A DNA stretch of 64,000 nt from Rhodococcus sp. 14-2483-1-2 (GCF_002259405.1 NZ_NPFW01000008.1:1-64000); one strand, 5' to 3'. Positions 43,309-53,108 are shown, numbered from the stretch's first letter. The notes: generated from the sequence alone by a model not told the origin. Made by a program: numbers and translations.

Positions 43309-44714
43309 CGGTCCGTCTCCTCGTCCGACTCCGGCGAATCCTCGATGCCGTCCGGTGAGTTCTCGTGCAGTCTGATTCTCAGCTCACTCGGCACGTGCCG
43401 ATCCACCTCGAGCACCTCCACTTCGAGGGACGGACGCGGCGGTTCGTCTTCCATCAGGTCGGCCCCGAACACCGCGAGGTCGATACGCACCGTGTCTCCG
43501 ACCTCGGGCAGATTCCCGCCCTCCGCGATGAGCAGGCCGGCAAGCGTCTCGTAATCGCCTCTCGGCAACAGCATGTCGCGACCGATGGTGCGTTCGACCT
43601 CGTCGACGTGGACGTCGCCGTCCATGAGCCACACTCCGTCTTCCTGATCGTGCACGCCTGCGATGTCCTCGTCGTCGTGCTCGTCGGTGATCTCACCGAC
43701 CAGTTCCTCGGCAAGATCCTCGATCGTGAGCACCCCGGCAAATCCGCCGTACTCGTCGATGACACAGGCCAGCTCGTTCTTGGTGCTGGACAACAACTCC
43801 AGGGCATCCTCCAGGGGCATGAGCTCCGGCACGATCAGCGGTGCCCGCATGATCTCGGTGACCGGACGCCGGTCGTCGGGCGCGGCAGCCAACACCTCGG
43901 CCAGCTGCACCACACCGATCGGCTCCTCACGGTCACCGATCACCGGATACCGGGTGTGCGCACGCACCATCCGCGCCCGCATCTCACCGATGGCAGTGGT
44001 GGGGGTGACCGCGTCCACCCGAGTGCGAGGAATCATCGCGTGTGCGACATCGCGCTCCGGAAAATCCAGGATGCGGTCGAGCAACAACGAGAGATCTTCG
44101 GTGAGATCCCCGCTCGCGCGGGAGTCCTCGATGATGCTCTCGAGGTCCTTCGCGGTGGCGCTGCTGTCCACGTCGTGCACCGGCTCGACGCGCAGCAGAC
44201 GCAGCATCGCGTTGGAGGACTTGTCGAAGAAGGTGATCAGCCAACCGAACGCGGCCAGGTAGATCAGCGTCGAGCGGGCAAGGCGTCGGGACAGCGGGTC
44301 GGGGCTGGCGATCGCGAGATTCTTCGGATAGAGCTCGCCGAAGATCATCTGTACGACGGTCGCGAGCACAAGAGCGCCCACTGTGCCGATCGAAATCCCC
44401 ACCGCGATGGGAACTCCGGCACTGCTCAGCAACTCGCCCAACGATTCGCCGATGAACGGCTCGGCCACGTAACCGACCATCAGACCGGTGACCGTGATGC
44501 CCAGCTGCGCGCCCGACAGCATGAACGAGGTGCGCTTGGTGACCTTCAGTGCTCGCTCGGCCGACGCGTCGCCCTTCTCGGCTCCGGTACGCAGCGTCGC
44601 CCGGTCGACGGACATGTAGGCGAACTCCTGGGCCACGAAATATCCGTTGGCCGCAATGATCGCGGCGGTGAGCACGAAGCCGAGAAGCAAAGAGAGTATC
44701 GCGGTGATCACCAT
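43305..44714 (-). CDS. CNNM/CBS/CorC_HlyC membrane protein
   Basis: 469 aa from the ATG at 44714 (the TTG five codons upstream is less likely). CNNM domain ~1-195, CBS pair ~215-340 (VAHAMIPRTRVDAVTPTTAIGEMRARMVRAHTRYPVIGD...ACVIDEYGGFAGVLTIEDL), then CorC_HlyC domain ~350-440. The acidic C-terminus (SPDGIEDSPESDEETDR) is notable. Probably a Mg2+ transport or homeostasis protein, with the CBS pair sensing ATP-Mg. Confidence 0.86.
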   Translation of the reverse strand: MVITAILSLLLGFVLTAAIIAANGYFVAQEFAYMSVDRATLRTGAEKGDASAERALKVTKRTSFMLSGAQLGITVTGLMVGYVAEPFIGESLGELLSSAGVPIAVGISIGTVGALVLATVVQMIFGELYPKNLAIASPDPLSRRLARSTLIYLAAFGWLITFFDKSSNAMLRLLRVEPVHDVDSSATAKDLESIIEDSRASGDLTEDLSLLLDRILDFPERDVAHAMIPRTRVDAVTPTTAIGEMRARMVRAHTRYPVIGDREEPIGVVQLAEVLAAAPDDRRPVTEIMRAPLIVPELMPLEDALELLSSTKNELACVIDEYGGFAGVLTIEDLAEELVGEITDEHDDEDIAGVHDQEDGVWLMDGDVHVDEVERTIGRDMLLPRGDYETLAGLLIAEGGNLPEVGDTVRIDLAVFGADLMEDEPPRPSLEVEVLEVDRHVPSELRIRLHENSPDGIEDSPESDEETDR

Positions 44715-44903
44715 GCGATCACTCGACAACGAACGGCCGGAGCAGTGCCCTCCGACGAAGCAGTGGCCATGGGCGGCCGAGGGGGATCGATGGCGTGCAC
44801 AGTGCGCTCGACGCCTCCGGTGTCAGAGAATCCGAATTGAGTGGAATGTCGTGATTCTATCGACTGTCGGCGCGTAATTCCCACGACCAGGCGGGATGAG
44901 CGA

Positions 44904-45497
44904 TCAGAACAGCGTCGGAACCGCGTCGTCGGACGTCGACGCCTCACGCGCAGTCGGGGCCGAGACGGTCGGGACGGCAGTTGCCGGGGCGGGTGCCGTT
45001 TTCACCGGTGCCGTCTTCACAGGTGCCTTCTTCGCAGGTGCTGTTGCGGCAGTGGACACCGCACCCCCTGCAGCCACGGCTCGCGCGGCCTCCCCGGCCA
45101 GGGCGTCGGCTGCTTCGTTGAAGTGATTGCCGACGTGTCCGCGGACCCACCGGAACCGGACCGGGCCTTCACGTTCGGTGATGGCCCGCTCGATGCTCTG
45201 CACCAGCTCCAGGTTGCGTACCGGGGTACCGCCCGCTGTCTTCCAGCCCTTGCGCTTCCAGCCCGCGAGCCACTCGGACGCGCACTTGATGGCGTACTGC
45301 GAATCGGATTCGATCAACAACGGCTCGGGGCCGGGGTGAGCCAGAACCGCCTCCAGCAGGGCCCTGAGCTCCGCGACCTGGTTGGTGCCCGAGGGCTCAC
45401 CACCGGAGTTGCTCGGCCCCGTGTGGTTGACCCACGCCCACCCGATTGCTCCGCCGGGGTTACGCAGACACGAGCCGTCCGTACTCACGATGATCAC
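44904..45497 (-). CDS. rnhA: Ribonuclease HI with Ala/Lys/Pro-rich tail
   Basis: Degrades the RNA strand of RNA-DNA hybrids. 197 aa from the GTG at 45497. Catalytic set Asp7 (STDGS), Glu43 (AELRALLEA), Asp65 (IESDSQYAI), Asp131 (NEAADALAG) with His121 in RGHVGNH. Residues ~145-197 form a disordered Ala/Pro/Lys tail with tandem APVKTAP-type units encoded by near-repeats at ~44985-45055. No DNA-binding second domain seen. Confidence 0.92.
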   Translation of the reverse strand: MIIVSTDGSCLRNPGGAIGWAWVNHTGPSNSGGEPSGTNQVAELRALLEAVLAHPGPEPLLIESDSQYAIKCASEWLAGWKRKGWKTAGGTPVRNLELVQSIERAITEREGPVRFRWVRGHVGNHFNEAADALAGEAARAVAAGGAVSTAATAPAKKAPVKTAPVKTAPAPATAVPTVSAPTAREASTSDDAVPTLF

Positions 45498-45616
45498 GGT
45501 CTCAGACCCTACTTCGGGGCACCGACAAACTCCGGGTGACTCGCGCACGAACACCGAGGTACTTGGCGGTCGACTGCGCGGCACCGCGAATCGATTCCGG
45601 CGCAACGCCACCCGGG

Positions 45617-46810
45617 TCAGGAGTAGTGGGGTGCCCCGGCTTTCTTGCCGTCGAGGGTGAGCAGCACGAACGCCACCGCCGCGAGCGCTGCGATGAGCGC
45701 GGAGAACACCAGTCCCGCGGTCACCAATCCCCATTCGTTCGCCGCAGCCCCGGCCCCGATGACCGGCACCGAGATGGCCACGTACAGCACCACGAAAAAC
45801 GTCGAGGTCACCTCTGCTCGACGTTCCGGCGGAAGCCCCGCGGCGATGGCCGCCATACCGTTGCTGAACGTCACGCCCTGCCCGATGCCGCACAGCAGTG
45901 CCGCGATCACCAGGACCGGCAGCGACGTCAGTACCAACGACAGAGCCAGGACCACCAGCCCGACCGTCAGAACGAAGCAACCCCAGCGCTGCGCCGACGT
46001 CGGATCGGCCCGGCGTATCGATATCTGCGCGGTCGCGGACGAAGCGAAGACCGCGAACACCACGACTCCGGTGACGGCATGGTTGTCGATCTGCAGCACA
46101 CCCGCGATGAAACCCGGCGATACCGCGGTGAACAGGCCGAGCACCGCGAACCCGGCGAAACCACCGATCGACGCGCGCAGAAAAGTGCCACGGACGTCCG
46201 CCGGAACAGACAGTCGTTGCATCTGCGGGCGCGCCCCCGCTGCGACCCGAACGGTTTCGGGAGCGAGAAACACCGCCAGGGCAGCCACCGCGAGCAGGCC
46301 GATGTCGACGTAGAAGGTCAGGCGTAGCGGTTGCGGAAGGTATTCGGCCAGCAACCCGGCCACCAGCGGGCCCAGGCCGAGGCCGCCGATATTGGCCGCC
46401 GTGGCAATCGCCGGAGCACGATCCCGCCACGCGTCCGGTACCAGTTCGATCAGGGTCACCGTCGCCGTTCCGACGAAGATCCCGGCCGACAACCCGGACA
46501 GCACTCGCCCGATCACCAGGGCCGTGAGCGAATCCGCAGTCACGAACACCACGGCACTGATCAGTCCGAAAGCGATGCCCGCCAACAGCATCGGACGACG
46601 ACCGAGCGAATCGGACCACCGCCCGAAGGCCAGCAGGGCTCCGAGCACACCCACGGCGTACGCGGCGAACACCAGCGTGACGACGAATACCGAGAAGCCG
46701 AATTCGACCTCGTACAACGCGTAGAGCGGCGTCGGCATGGTCGTACCCATCATCGCGACGACGAACGCGTAGGCGACTCCGACGAACGATGCTGCACTCG
46801 ATCGAGCCAC
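45617..46810 (-). CDS. MFS transporter, 12-helix
   Basis: 397 aa from the GTG at 46810, preceded by AGGAGG, which decides against the longer frame. Twelve hydrophobic segments; loop motif GRWSDSLGRRP after helix 2. YajR/DHA1-like drug or metabolite exporter; substrate unknown. Ends with a short hydrophilic GKKAGAPHYS. Divergent from the AlkA-like gene across 175 bp. Confidence 0.83.
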   Translation of the reverse strand: MARSSAASFVGVAYAFVVAMMGTTMPTPLYALYEVEFGFSVFVVTLVFAAYAVGVLGALLAFGRWSDSLGRRPMLLAGIAFGLISAVVFVTADSLTALVIGRVLSGLSAGIFVGTATVTLIELVPDAWRDRAPAIATAANIGGLGLGPLVAGLLAEYLPQPLRLTFYVDIGLLAVAALAVFLAPETVRVAAGARPQMQRLSVPADVRGTFLRASIGGFAGFAVLGLFTAVSPGFIAGVLQIDNHAVTGVVVFAVFASSATAQISIRRADPTSAQRWGCFVLTVGLVVLALSLVLTSLPVLVIAALLCGIGQGVTFSNGMAAIAAGLPPERRAEVTSTFFVVLYVAISVPVIGAGAAANEWGLVTAGLVFSALIAALAAVAFVLLTLDGKKAGAPHYS

Positions 46811-46985
46811 GAAGATCCTCCTGATGCTGTCGACCTGACCAGAGGCGGCGAGAGAGTCCGTGCGGTACTCCTGCGCTCCGCGAGGCACTATGTATCTTGC
46901 CGTCGGCGCTGCAACAGTGTCGACCGAGCCCTGAAGGGGACCCACTCGGTCCGCATGGCCACGACCGTTCGGAGGTGACGAACCG

Positions 46986-47918
46986 ATGCCCGACGATGCC
47001 GGTTCCGACGGGATCGCGCGCCTGGTCACGTCCGAGCAACGGCTCGACGTGCGGATGTCGGTGTCGCCGCTACGTCGTGGCCGCGGCGATCCCACCTACG
47101 AGTCGACGCCGGACGGCGGGATCTGGCGCACGTCGCGGATGAGCTCCGGCCCGGTGACATACCGCCTGACGCAGGTGTCGCCGACGAGCGCGCAGGTTCG
47201 AGCCTGGGGCCCCGGCGCACCCGAACTGTTGGACGCGGTGCCCGCTCTGCTCGGCAAGGACGACGATGCAGCCACCTTCGCACCGGAGCACCCGATTCTC
47301 CAGGAAGCCCATCGGCAACTACCGCACCTGCGTCTGGGCAGAACCGGACTGGTCCTCGAGGCCCTGATCCCGGCGATCATCGAGCAACGCGTCCACGGAA
47401 TTTCGGCCTTCGGATCGTGGCGTCACCTGGTGAGCAAGTTCGGCGAGAAGGCACCGGGGCCGACGCCGAAGCCGATGTTCGTCTTCCCGACACCCGACGT
47501 GTGGCGTCGTATCCCGTCGTGGGAGTACCACCGCGCCAACGTGGACCCGGCCCGGTCCAAGACCATCGTCCGCGCTGCCTGCGCAGCCGGGCGGCTGGAG
47601 GAGGCGTCGGGAATGACACCCGAGGACGCGCAACGCAGGCTGCGGGCGATCCCGGGCGTCGGTGTCTGGACGGCGGCCGAGACCGCGCAACGCGCCCTCG
47701 GGGATCCCGACGCGTTGTCGGTGGGCGATTACCACCTGGCGTCGGTGGTGGGCTGGTCGCTGTTGGGGAGACCGATCGACGACGCGGAGATGGTCGAGTA
47801 TCTGCAGCCCTTGGCACCGCACAGGCATCGCGCGATTCGGCTGCTGTACCTGAGCGGCAAGGCCACCAAGCCCAAGTTCGGTCCGCGAACCGCGCTGGTG
47901 GATCACACGTGGCACTGA
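46986..47918 (+). CDS. DNA-3-methyladenine glycosylase II (AlkA-like, HhH-GPD)
   Basis: 310 aa. N-terminal beta domain (~20-75) then HhH-GPD fold; hairpin LRAIPGVGVWTAAETAQRAL and the catalytic Asp in VGDYH. Removes alkylated bases in base-excision repair. Strong RBS GGAGGTGA. The product lacks the C-terminal Fe-S cluster of EndoIII. No ada-type regulator adjacent. Confidence 0.88.
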   Translation: MPDDAGSDGIARLVTSEQRLDVRMSVSPLRRGRGDPTYESTPDGGIWRTSRMSSGPVTYRLTQVSPTSAQVRAWGPGAPELLDAVPALLGKDDDAATFAPEHPILQEAHRQLPHLRLGRTGLVLEALIPAIIEQRVHGISAFGSWRHLVSKFGEKAPGPTPKPMFVFPTPDVWRRIPSWEYHRANVDPARSKTIVRAACAAGRLEEASGMTPEDAQRRLRAIPGVGVWTAAETAQRALGDPDALSVGDYHLASVVGWSLLGRPIDDAEMVEYLQPLAPHRHRAIRLLYLSGKATKPKFGPRTALVDHTWH

Positions 47919-47969
47919 GCCCTCGCTGCTCGTACAGTCGAGTTGTTCGCCGACGTAAGGGGTTTGTCT

Positions 47970-48914
47970 GTGGTTGCCATCGGTAGTTCCGATCTGGATG
48001 TCTTTCCGCTCGCTCTAGGCGGGAACACTTTCGGCTGGACCAGCGACGAGGCTGCGTCCTTCGAGATTCTCGATGCCTTCGTCGCGGGCGGAGGCAACTT
48101 CGTCGACACCGCGGATTCGTACTCGGCATTCGCCGACGGCAACTCCGGCGGCGAGTCCGAAACCATCATCGGCAACTGGACCAGAGCCCGCGGAAACCGG
48201 GACGACGTCGTCATCGCCACCAAGGTCAGCCAGCATCCCGAGTTCCGCGGACTGGCCGCGGACAACATCCGAGCCGCCGCCGACGCGTCGCTGAGCCGGT
48301 TGCAAACCGACCACATCGACGTCTACTACGCGCACTACGACGACGAGAAGACCCCGCTCGTGGAGTCTCTCGCCGCGTTCGACGAGCTGGTGACAGCGGG
48401 CAAGGTCCGGCACGTCGCCATCTCGAACTACACCCCCGCGCGGGTGCGCGAATGGCTGGAGCTGGCGAAGGAGAACGGTTTCGCCGCCCCGATCGCGTTG
48501 CAGCCGCACTACAACCTGGTCGCCCGCGGCGACTACGAGGGCGAGCTGCAGAACCTGGCCGTCGAGAACGACCTCGGGGTGTTCCCGTACTTCTCCCTCG
48601 CCGCAGGTTTCCTGACCGGCAAGTACCGCACCCGCGAGGACCTCGCGGGCAAACAGCGCGAACGACTGACCACCGGATACTTCTCCGACGCCGGTCTGGA
48701 TGTCGTGCAGGGTCTGCGCGAGATCGCCGAATCCCGCTCGGCAGAGATCTCGAGCGTCGCGCTGGCCTGGCTGCTGGCCCGGCCGGGAGTCACCGCGCCG
48801 ATTGCCAGCGCGAGCAAGATATCCCAGCTACCGGCTCTGCTGGACGCACCGGCACTGGCTCTGACCAGCCAGGAAGTCGAGAAGCTGACCGTACTGTCCG
48901 ACGCCGTGGCATAG
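47970..48914 (+). CDS. Aldo/keto reductase
   Basis: 314 aa from the GTG at 47970 with AAGGGG upstream; TTG at 47943 is an alternative. NADP-dependent TIM-barrel reductase with DTADSYS (Asp, Tyr), VIATKV (Lys), and YYAHYDD (His) forming the catalytic tetrad; C-terminal cofactor region IASASKISQLPALL. Looks like the YajO/PdxI-type general AKR group. Followed by a clear terminator. Confidence 0.87.
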   Translation: MVAIGSSDLDVFPLALGGNTFGWTSDEAASFEILDAFVAGGGNFVDTADSYSAFADGNSGGESETIIGNWTRARGNRDDVVIATKVSQHPEFRGLAADNIRAAADASLSRLQTDHIDVYYAHYDDEKTPLVESLAAFDELVTAGKVRHVAISNYTPARVREWLELAKENGFAAPIALQPHYNLVARGDYEGELQNLAVENDLGVFPYFSLAAGFLTGKYRTREDLAGKQRERLTTGYFSDAGLDVVQGLREIAESRSAEISSVALAWLLARPGVTAPIASASKISQLPALLDAPALALTSQEVEKLTVLSDAVA

Positions 48915-48930
48915 AACACGAAAGTTGTAG

Positions 48931-48968
48931 TCAGCAACCGGGAACAGAACGTGTACCCCGGTTGCTGA
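48931..48968 (+). terminator. Terminator-like hairpin after the AKR gene
   Basis: TCAGCAACCGGG (48931-48942) pairs perfectly with 48957-48968; 14-nt loop. It lies only 7 bp before the GTG of the next gene, so it could also affect that gene's translation. Confidence 0.65.
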
Positions 48969-48975
48969 ACCTCGG

Positions 48976-50241
48976 GTGGCCCAAGCACCGAACACGTCAG
49001 CAGCCGAGACAGCCGTAGCCGAAGCACCGGCAACGAACACGTCCCCCGAGCCGACGTCCAGGGAACGCCTGCGGGTGATCCTGGTGCTCGGCGCGCTCAT
49101 CGCGCTCGGCCCACTGACCATCGACATGTATCTGCCGGCCCTTCCGGCCATCGCCGACGACCTGAACACGTCCTCGTCCGCTGTGCAGCTCACCCTCGCG
49201 GGCACCCTCGTCGGTCTTGCCCTCGGTCAGCTGATCATCGGGCCGCTCTCGGACATCGTCGGCCGACGCCTGCCCCTGATCGTCGGCACCGGAGTGCACA
49301 TCCTGGCCTCGGTCGCGTGCATCGTGGCTCCCAACATCGCCGTTCTCGGTGGCCTCCGCGTCGTGCAGGGTCTCGGTGCTGCAGCCGCAGCCGTGGTCGC
49401 GATGGCCATCGTGCGCGACCTGTTCAGTGGCCGCGCCGCCGCGACCGTCCTCTCACGCCTGATGCTGGTCATGGGCGTCGCTCCCGTGCTGGCCCCATCG
49501 CTCGGCGGTGCCGTGCTGCTGGTCGGATCCTGGCGTCTCGTGTTCGCGGCGCTGGCGATCATGGGCGTTGCTCTGATGACGTTGGCGATCGTGTCGCTGC
49601 GCGAAACGCTTCCACCCGAGCGTCGCCGCGCCAGCGGAGTGCTGCCGGTACTGCGCACCTACCGTTCACTGCTGCGTGATGCCCAGTTCGTCGTTCTCGT
49701 CCTGGTGGCCGCACTGGCGATGGCCTCGCTGTTCGCCTACATCGCCGGGTCGTCGTTCGTTCTGCAGGAGGAATTCGGCCTCGACGAGCAGCAGTTCGCG
49801 ATCGTCTTCGCCGCCGGTGCCATCTCCCTCATCGGGGCTTCCCAGCTCAACGTCCTTCTGCTCGGACGCTTCGCACCGGTGCAGATCGTGCTGACAGCGC
49901 TGTCCTTCGCGGTGTTCGCCGGTGCCGTCATGACGGTCCTGGCGATCACCGGGGTCGGCGGCATGGCCGGGTTCGTCGTCCCGCTGTGGTTCGTGCTCGG
50001 GGCCGTCGGGTTCGTGATGCCCAACGCGCCTGCGCTCGCGCTGTCCCGGCACGGTGAGGCCGCAGGCGGTGCCGCTGCCCTCCTCGGAGCAGCTCAATTC
50101 GGGCTCGGTGCCATCGTTGCGCCTGTCGTCGGCGCACTCGGAAACGACGCGGTGGCCGTGTCCACCACGATGGTCGCGACCTCTGCCGCCGCACTGGCAG
50201 CACTGGGTGTCATCGCCGCGCACTCGTCTTCGCGCCTATGA
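48976..50241 (+). CDS. Bcr/CflA-family MFS multidrug transporter
   Basis: 421 aa, GTG start. After a ~30-residue hydrophilic N-terminus there are 12 helices. Family signatures: LTIDMYLPALPAIADDL at helix 1, VQLTLAGTLVGLALGQLIIGPLSDIVGRRLP (helix 2 and loop), and VVQGLGAAAAAVVAMAIVRDLF at helix 4. Exports drugs such as bicyclomycin/chloramphenicol-like compounds in relatives. The start lies directly behind a hairpin. Confidence 0.87.
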   Translation: MAQAPNTSAAETAVAEAPATNTSPEPTSRERLRVILVLGALIALGPLTIDMYLPALPAIADDLNTSSSAVQLTLAGTLVGLALGQLIIGPLSDIVGRRLPLIVGTGVHILASVACIVAPNIAVLGGLRVVQGLGAAAAAVVAMAIVRDLFSGRAAATVLSRLMLVMGVAPVLAPSLGGAVLLVGSWRLVFAALAIMGVALMTLAIVSLRETLPPERRRASGVLPVLRTYRSLLRDAQFVVLVLVAALAMASLFAYIAGSSFVLQEEFGLDEQQFAIVFAAGAISLIGASQLNVLLLGRFAPVQIVLTALSFAVFAGAVMTVLAITGVGGMAGFVVPLWFVLGAVGFVMPNAPALALSRHGEAAGGAAALLGAAQFGLGAIVAPVVGALGNDAVAVSTTMVATSAAALAALGVIAAHSSSRL

Positions 50242-50277
50242 GCTCGGTGGTTGCCACCACACACTAGGGTTTCCGCC

Positions 50278-50754
50278 ATGGCCGAACGCGAACGTGATGC
50301 GCACGGTAAACCCCTCAATGCCAGGCCTCGTGACGGTCTCGGGCGGCCCCTCGCGCGCGGTGGCAACGGAACCCCACGGGTGCCCGACGACCTCCGTCTT
50401 CCTCCCACTGCTGCTCTGGTCGAAGCGCAGAGATTCCTCGACGCGGACATGCCGTTCCATGCGCACGAGGTACTCGAGGGCACGTGGAAGAGTTGCTCGC
50501 CCGACGAGCGTCCGTTGTGGCAGGGCCTCGCCCAACTCGCCGTCGGGTTGACTCATCTGATGCGCGGCAATCGCGTCGGTGCCGGTTCGCTGCTCCGGCA
50601 GGGACACGACCGACTCATCGGATTCGAGTGCGATCCTCCGCATCACGTCGACGTCACCGGCCTGCTGACCTGGTCGGAGGGCCTGCTCGTCGAGCTCGAA
50701 ACCGGACGGTTGCCGGTGGCCCCCGGTATTCCGGCGCTGCGCGCTATCGACTGA
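50278..50754 (+). CDS. DUF309-domain protein
   Basis: 158 aa from the ATG at 50278. Central FHAHEVLEGTWKSC and helix pair typical of DUF309, with His/Glu pairs suited to metal binding. TAGGGT (50265-50270) 7 nt before the ATG and no RBS suggest a leaderless mRNA, ruling out the longer frame. Function of the family unknown. Confidence 0.8.
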   Translation: MAERERDAHGKPLNARPRDGLGRPLARGGNGTPRVPDDLRLPPTAALVEAQRFLDADMPFHAHEVLEGTWKSCSPDERPLWQGLAQLAVGLTHLMRGNRVGAGSLLRQGHDRLIGFECDPPHHVDVTGLLTWSEGLLVELETGRLPVAPGIPALRAID

Positions 50755-50814
50755 ACCGATCCCGACAGGGGGCGTCCTGGCGTCCGATCCCGACTCGAGC
50801 TAGCCTGGTGAAGG

Positions 50815-50833
50815 TTAGGTAAGGCTAGGACAA
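50815..50833 (+). promoter_or_regulatory. IdeR-type iron box upstream of NRPS-domain fragment
   Basis: TTAGGTAAGGCTAGGACAA agrees with the IdeR/DtxR consensus at ~14 of 19 positions, left half nearly perfect. It lies 12 bp before the GTG at 50846 and a second possible start at 50861. Confidence 0.65.
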
Positions 50834-50845
50834 TCTGCTTCGGAA

Positions 50846-51556
50846 GTGGGGTTCGTCGGCGTGACCGTGTTCGCACCGCTCAGACTCGTGCACCGCGAGA
50901 CGATCAGCCCGGCCCAGCTCGGACGCACTCTCTGCACCGAGGTAGCCGAACAGGTTCCGTACTGGGTCGCAGTCCTGACCCCGGCGGAGCGACCGTTGCT
51001 CACCGAACGGTCGACGGAATTCGAGCAGGCATCGGTGACGTTCGCGTTGCCCGACGGCGCACACCGCCGCCGCGTTCTGCTGCTCGCGGCCCTGGGTTCG
51101 GCCGTGTCCACGTGGCAGGCGAACAACCACCGCGGCTCCTCGGCCGGCGTGCTGGTCGACCTCGATCTCGAGAACACCGGTGCAGTGCACCCGGTCCGGC
51201 TTCCTGCGCTTCGCACCGACGCTCTCGCCGTCCCCTCTCTCCGCGAGCACCTCGTCGACGACGTCTCGAGGCGGCTGGGCTCGGTGCCGAACGGCGGCCG
51301 CGACTACGCACTGACTCGCAACTATCCCGCGCTGGCCTCGCGCGCAGGAGCTCAGATCATCGTGCGTGAGGATGCACTGGCAGAGCCCAGCCGCGATCAC
51401 GCCATCGACTTCGGGATCTCCGTGACCGATGCGGGTACCGCGACGGCGCGCATCACCTGGGCTGCGAACCTGCACGGCGTCGACGAACTGATCCGACTGT
51501 GGTCGGCGGCCGTGCACAGCCTCGCACTCGCCACTACAGGCTCTTCAGCAGCCTGA
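50846..51556 (+). CDS. Stand-alone C-terminal part of an NRPS condensation/epimerisation-like domain
   Basis: 236 aa (GTG 50846, or 231 aa from GTG 50861). The sequence resembles the second half of NRPS C/E domains: VSTWQANNHRGSSAGVLVDLDLENTG, then LVDDVSRRLGSVPNGGRDYALTRNY, then a strand-rich end DFGISVTDAGTATARITWAANLHGVDELIRLWSAAVHSLA. The N-terminal half with the catalytic HHxxxDG is missing, so it cannot be a full condensation enzyme. The iron box suggests a siderophore connection. Could be an interaction domain or decayed fragment. End overlaps the convergent nfo by 23 bp. Confidence 0.6.
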   Translation: MGFVGVTVFAPLRLVHRETISPAQLGRTLCTEVAEQVPYWVAVLTPAERPLLTERSTEFEQASVTFALPDGAHRRRVLLLAALGSAVSTWQANNHRGSSAGVLVDLDLENTGAVHPVRLPALRTDALAVPSLREHLVDDVSRRLGSVPNGGRDYALTRNYPALASRAGAQIIVREDALAEPSRDHAIDFGISVTDAGTATARITWAANLHGVDELIRLWSAAVHSLALATTGSSAA

Positions 51557-52298
51557 CGTCGTCCTCGATCCCCTCGGGGGGAGTTTCGAGGATCACCGGC
51601 GCGTCGGCAGCCAGTGCGACGGCGGTCAGAATCTCGGCGTCGATCGTTCCCGTGCCGAGGTTCGCGTGCCGGTCTCGCGCCGAGTCGAACTCGTCGCGCG
51701 AATTGTTCAGGTGCACCAGATCGATTCGTCCGGTGATGGCCTTGATTCGGTCGACCACGTCGACGAGATCCTCGCCCCCGGCCCACGCGTGACAGGTGTC
51801 CAGACAGAATCCGGCACCGAACTCACCGATCGCGTCCCACAACCGGGCGATGTCGTCGAAGTGGCGCGCCATCGCGGAGTCTCCGCCCGCGGTGTTCTCG
51901 ACGAAGATCGGCACCGCGAAGCCGCCCTGCTCCGCTTGGCGCTCGAACAGCTTGCGCCAGTTGTCGATTCCCTTGGCAGTGTCCTCGCCCTCACGGACGT
52001 GGCCGCCGTGGACGACCAACCCGATGGCCCCGATCTCGGCCGCAGCAGCGGCCTGCTCGATGACGGCCTTGCGCGACGGAATACGGATCCGATTGTTCAG
52101 GCTCGCCACATTGAGGACGTAGGACGAGTGCACCACCACGTCGACGTCGCCGGTCAGCAACGCCTCGCCCTGAGGGTGCGGGGAGAGCTTGTTCCACTTC
52201 TGCGGATCGGTGAGGAACATCTGGACGAGGTCGACGCCGAGGGCCTCGGCCGTGCCGAGAGGGTCGCTGCTGTCGCGGACGTGGGCTCCGATGCGCAT
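51534..52298 (-). CDS. nfo: Endonuclease IV-type AP endonuclease
   Basis: 254 aa from the ATG at 52298. TIM barrel binding three Zn ions: VHSSY, VHGGH, FVENTAGG, CLDTCHAWAAG-type segment, HLNNSRDEFDSARDRH and ILETP supply the His/Glu/Asp ligands. Cleaves 5' of abasic sites in base excision repair. Together with the AlkA-like glycosylase and LigD the window holds three DNA-repair genes, not one operon. Confidence 0.93.
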   Translation of the reverse strand: MRIGAHVRDSSDPLGTAEALGVDLVQMFLTDPQKWNKLSPHPQGEALLTGDVDVVVHSSYVLNVASLNNRIRIPSRKAVIEQAAAAAEIGAIGLVVHGGHVREGEDTAKGIDNWRKLFERQAEQGGFAVPIFVENTAGGDSAMARHFDDIARLWDAIGEFGAGFCLDTCHAWAGGEDLVDVVDRIKAITGRIDLVHLNNSRDEFDSARDRHANLGTGTIDAEILTAVALAADAPVILETPPEGIEDDVRLLKSL

Positions 52299-52373
52299 GA
52301 CGCCCATCATAGGGGTGGTGTTCAGGGTCTCCCCTGATAGCGACGGGCGCAGAACGCTGGAACACTGGCACCC

Positions 52374-53108
52374 ATGAGCGACATCGCCGCACGTGCGGTC
52401 AACGTATCGAAGGTCTACGGATCAGGGGACACCCAGGTCCACGCACTGTCCGGGGTGAGCGTCGACTTCGCTCGCGGAGAATTCACCGCCATCATGGGCC
52501 CGTCGGGTTCGGGGAAGTCCACGCTCATGCACTGCCTGGCCGGCTTGGACAACGCATCCTCGGGAACGGTGACCATCGGCGACACCGAGTTGACGGCACT
52601 CTCCGACAAGGAGATGACCGGATTGCGAAGGGACCGAATCGGATTCGTGTTCCAGGCCTTCAATCTGGTGCCGACGCTCACCGCGCTCGAGAACATCACG
52701 CTGCCCCTCGACATCGCCGGCCGCACGCCGGATCAGGGATGGCTCGACACCGTGGTCGACCGACTGGGCCTGCGCGACCGCCTCGATCACCGCCCCAGCG
52801 AGCTCTCGGGCGGACAGCAGCAGCGAGTGGCATGCGCCCGCGCACTGGCAGGTCGACCCGACATCGTGTTCGGCGACGAGCCCACCGGCAACCTCGACTC
52901 CCGCTCGTCCGGCGAGGTGCTGTCGATTCTGCGCACTGCCGCAGACGAATTCGATCAGACCGTCGTCATCGTCACGCACGATCCGCGCGCGGCCAGTTAC
53001 GCCGACCGCGTCGTGTTCCTCGCCGACGGCGCAGTCATCGATCAGCTCAACGCGCCCACGGCCGACGCCGTACTCGAGCGGATGAAGAAGCTGGAGACGG
53101 TCCGATAA
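52374..53108 (+). CDS. ABC transporter ATP-binding protein (LolD/MacB type)
   Basis: 244 aa. Walker [11 protein letters not shown]-loop in [17 protein letters not shown], signature [10 protein letters not shown], Walker [13 protein letters not shown]-loop IVTHD. Type VII (mechanotransmission) ABC systems use such ATPases with FtsX-like permeases; its partner starts at the last base of this stop (TAATG). A dyad TCAGGG-N4-CCCTGA (52322-52337) upstream may be an operator. Confidence 0.92.
   Translation: MSDIAARAVNVSKVYGSGDTQVHALSGVSVDFARGEFTAIMGPSGSGKSTLMHCLAGLDNASSGTVTIGDTELTALSDKEMTGLRRDRIGFVFQAFNLVPTLTALENITLPLDIAGRTPDQGWLDTVVDRLGLRDRLDHRPSELSGGQQQRVACARALAGRPDIVFGDEPTGNLDSRSSGEVLSILRTAADEFDQTVVIVTHDPRAASYADRVVFLADGAVIDQLNAPTADAVLERMKKLETVR

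Noticed and set aside
44985-45055. Short direct repeats at the end of rnhA as a mobile or CRISPR-like array
   Set aside because: They encode tandem Ala/Pro/Lys-Thr units of a disordered protein tail in frame; no spacers.
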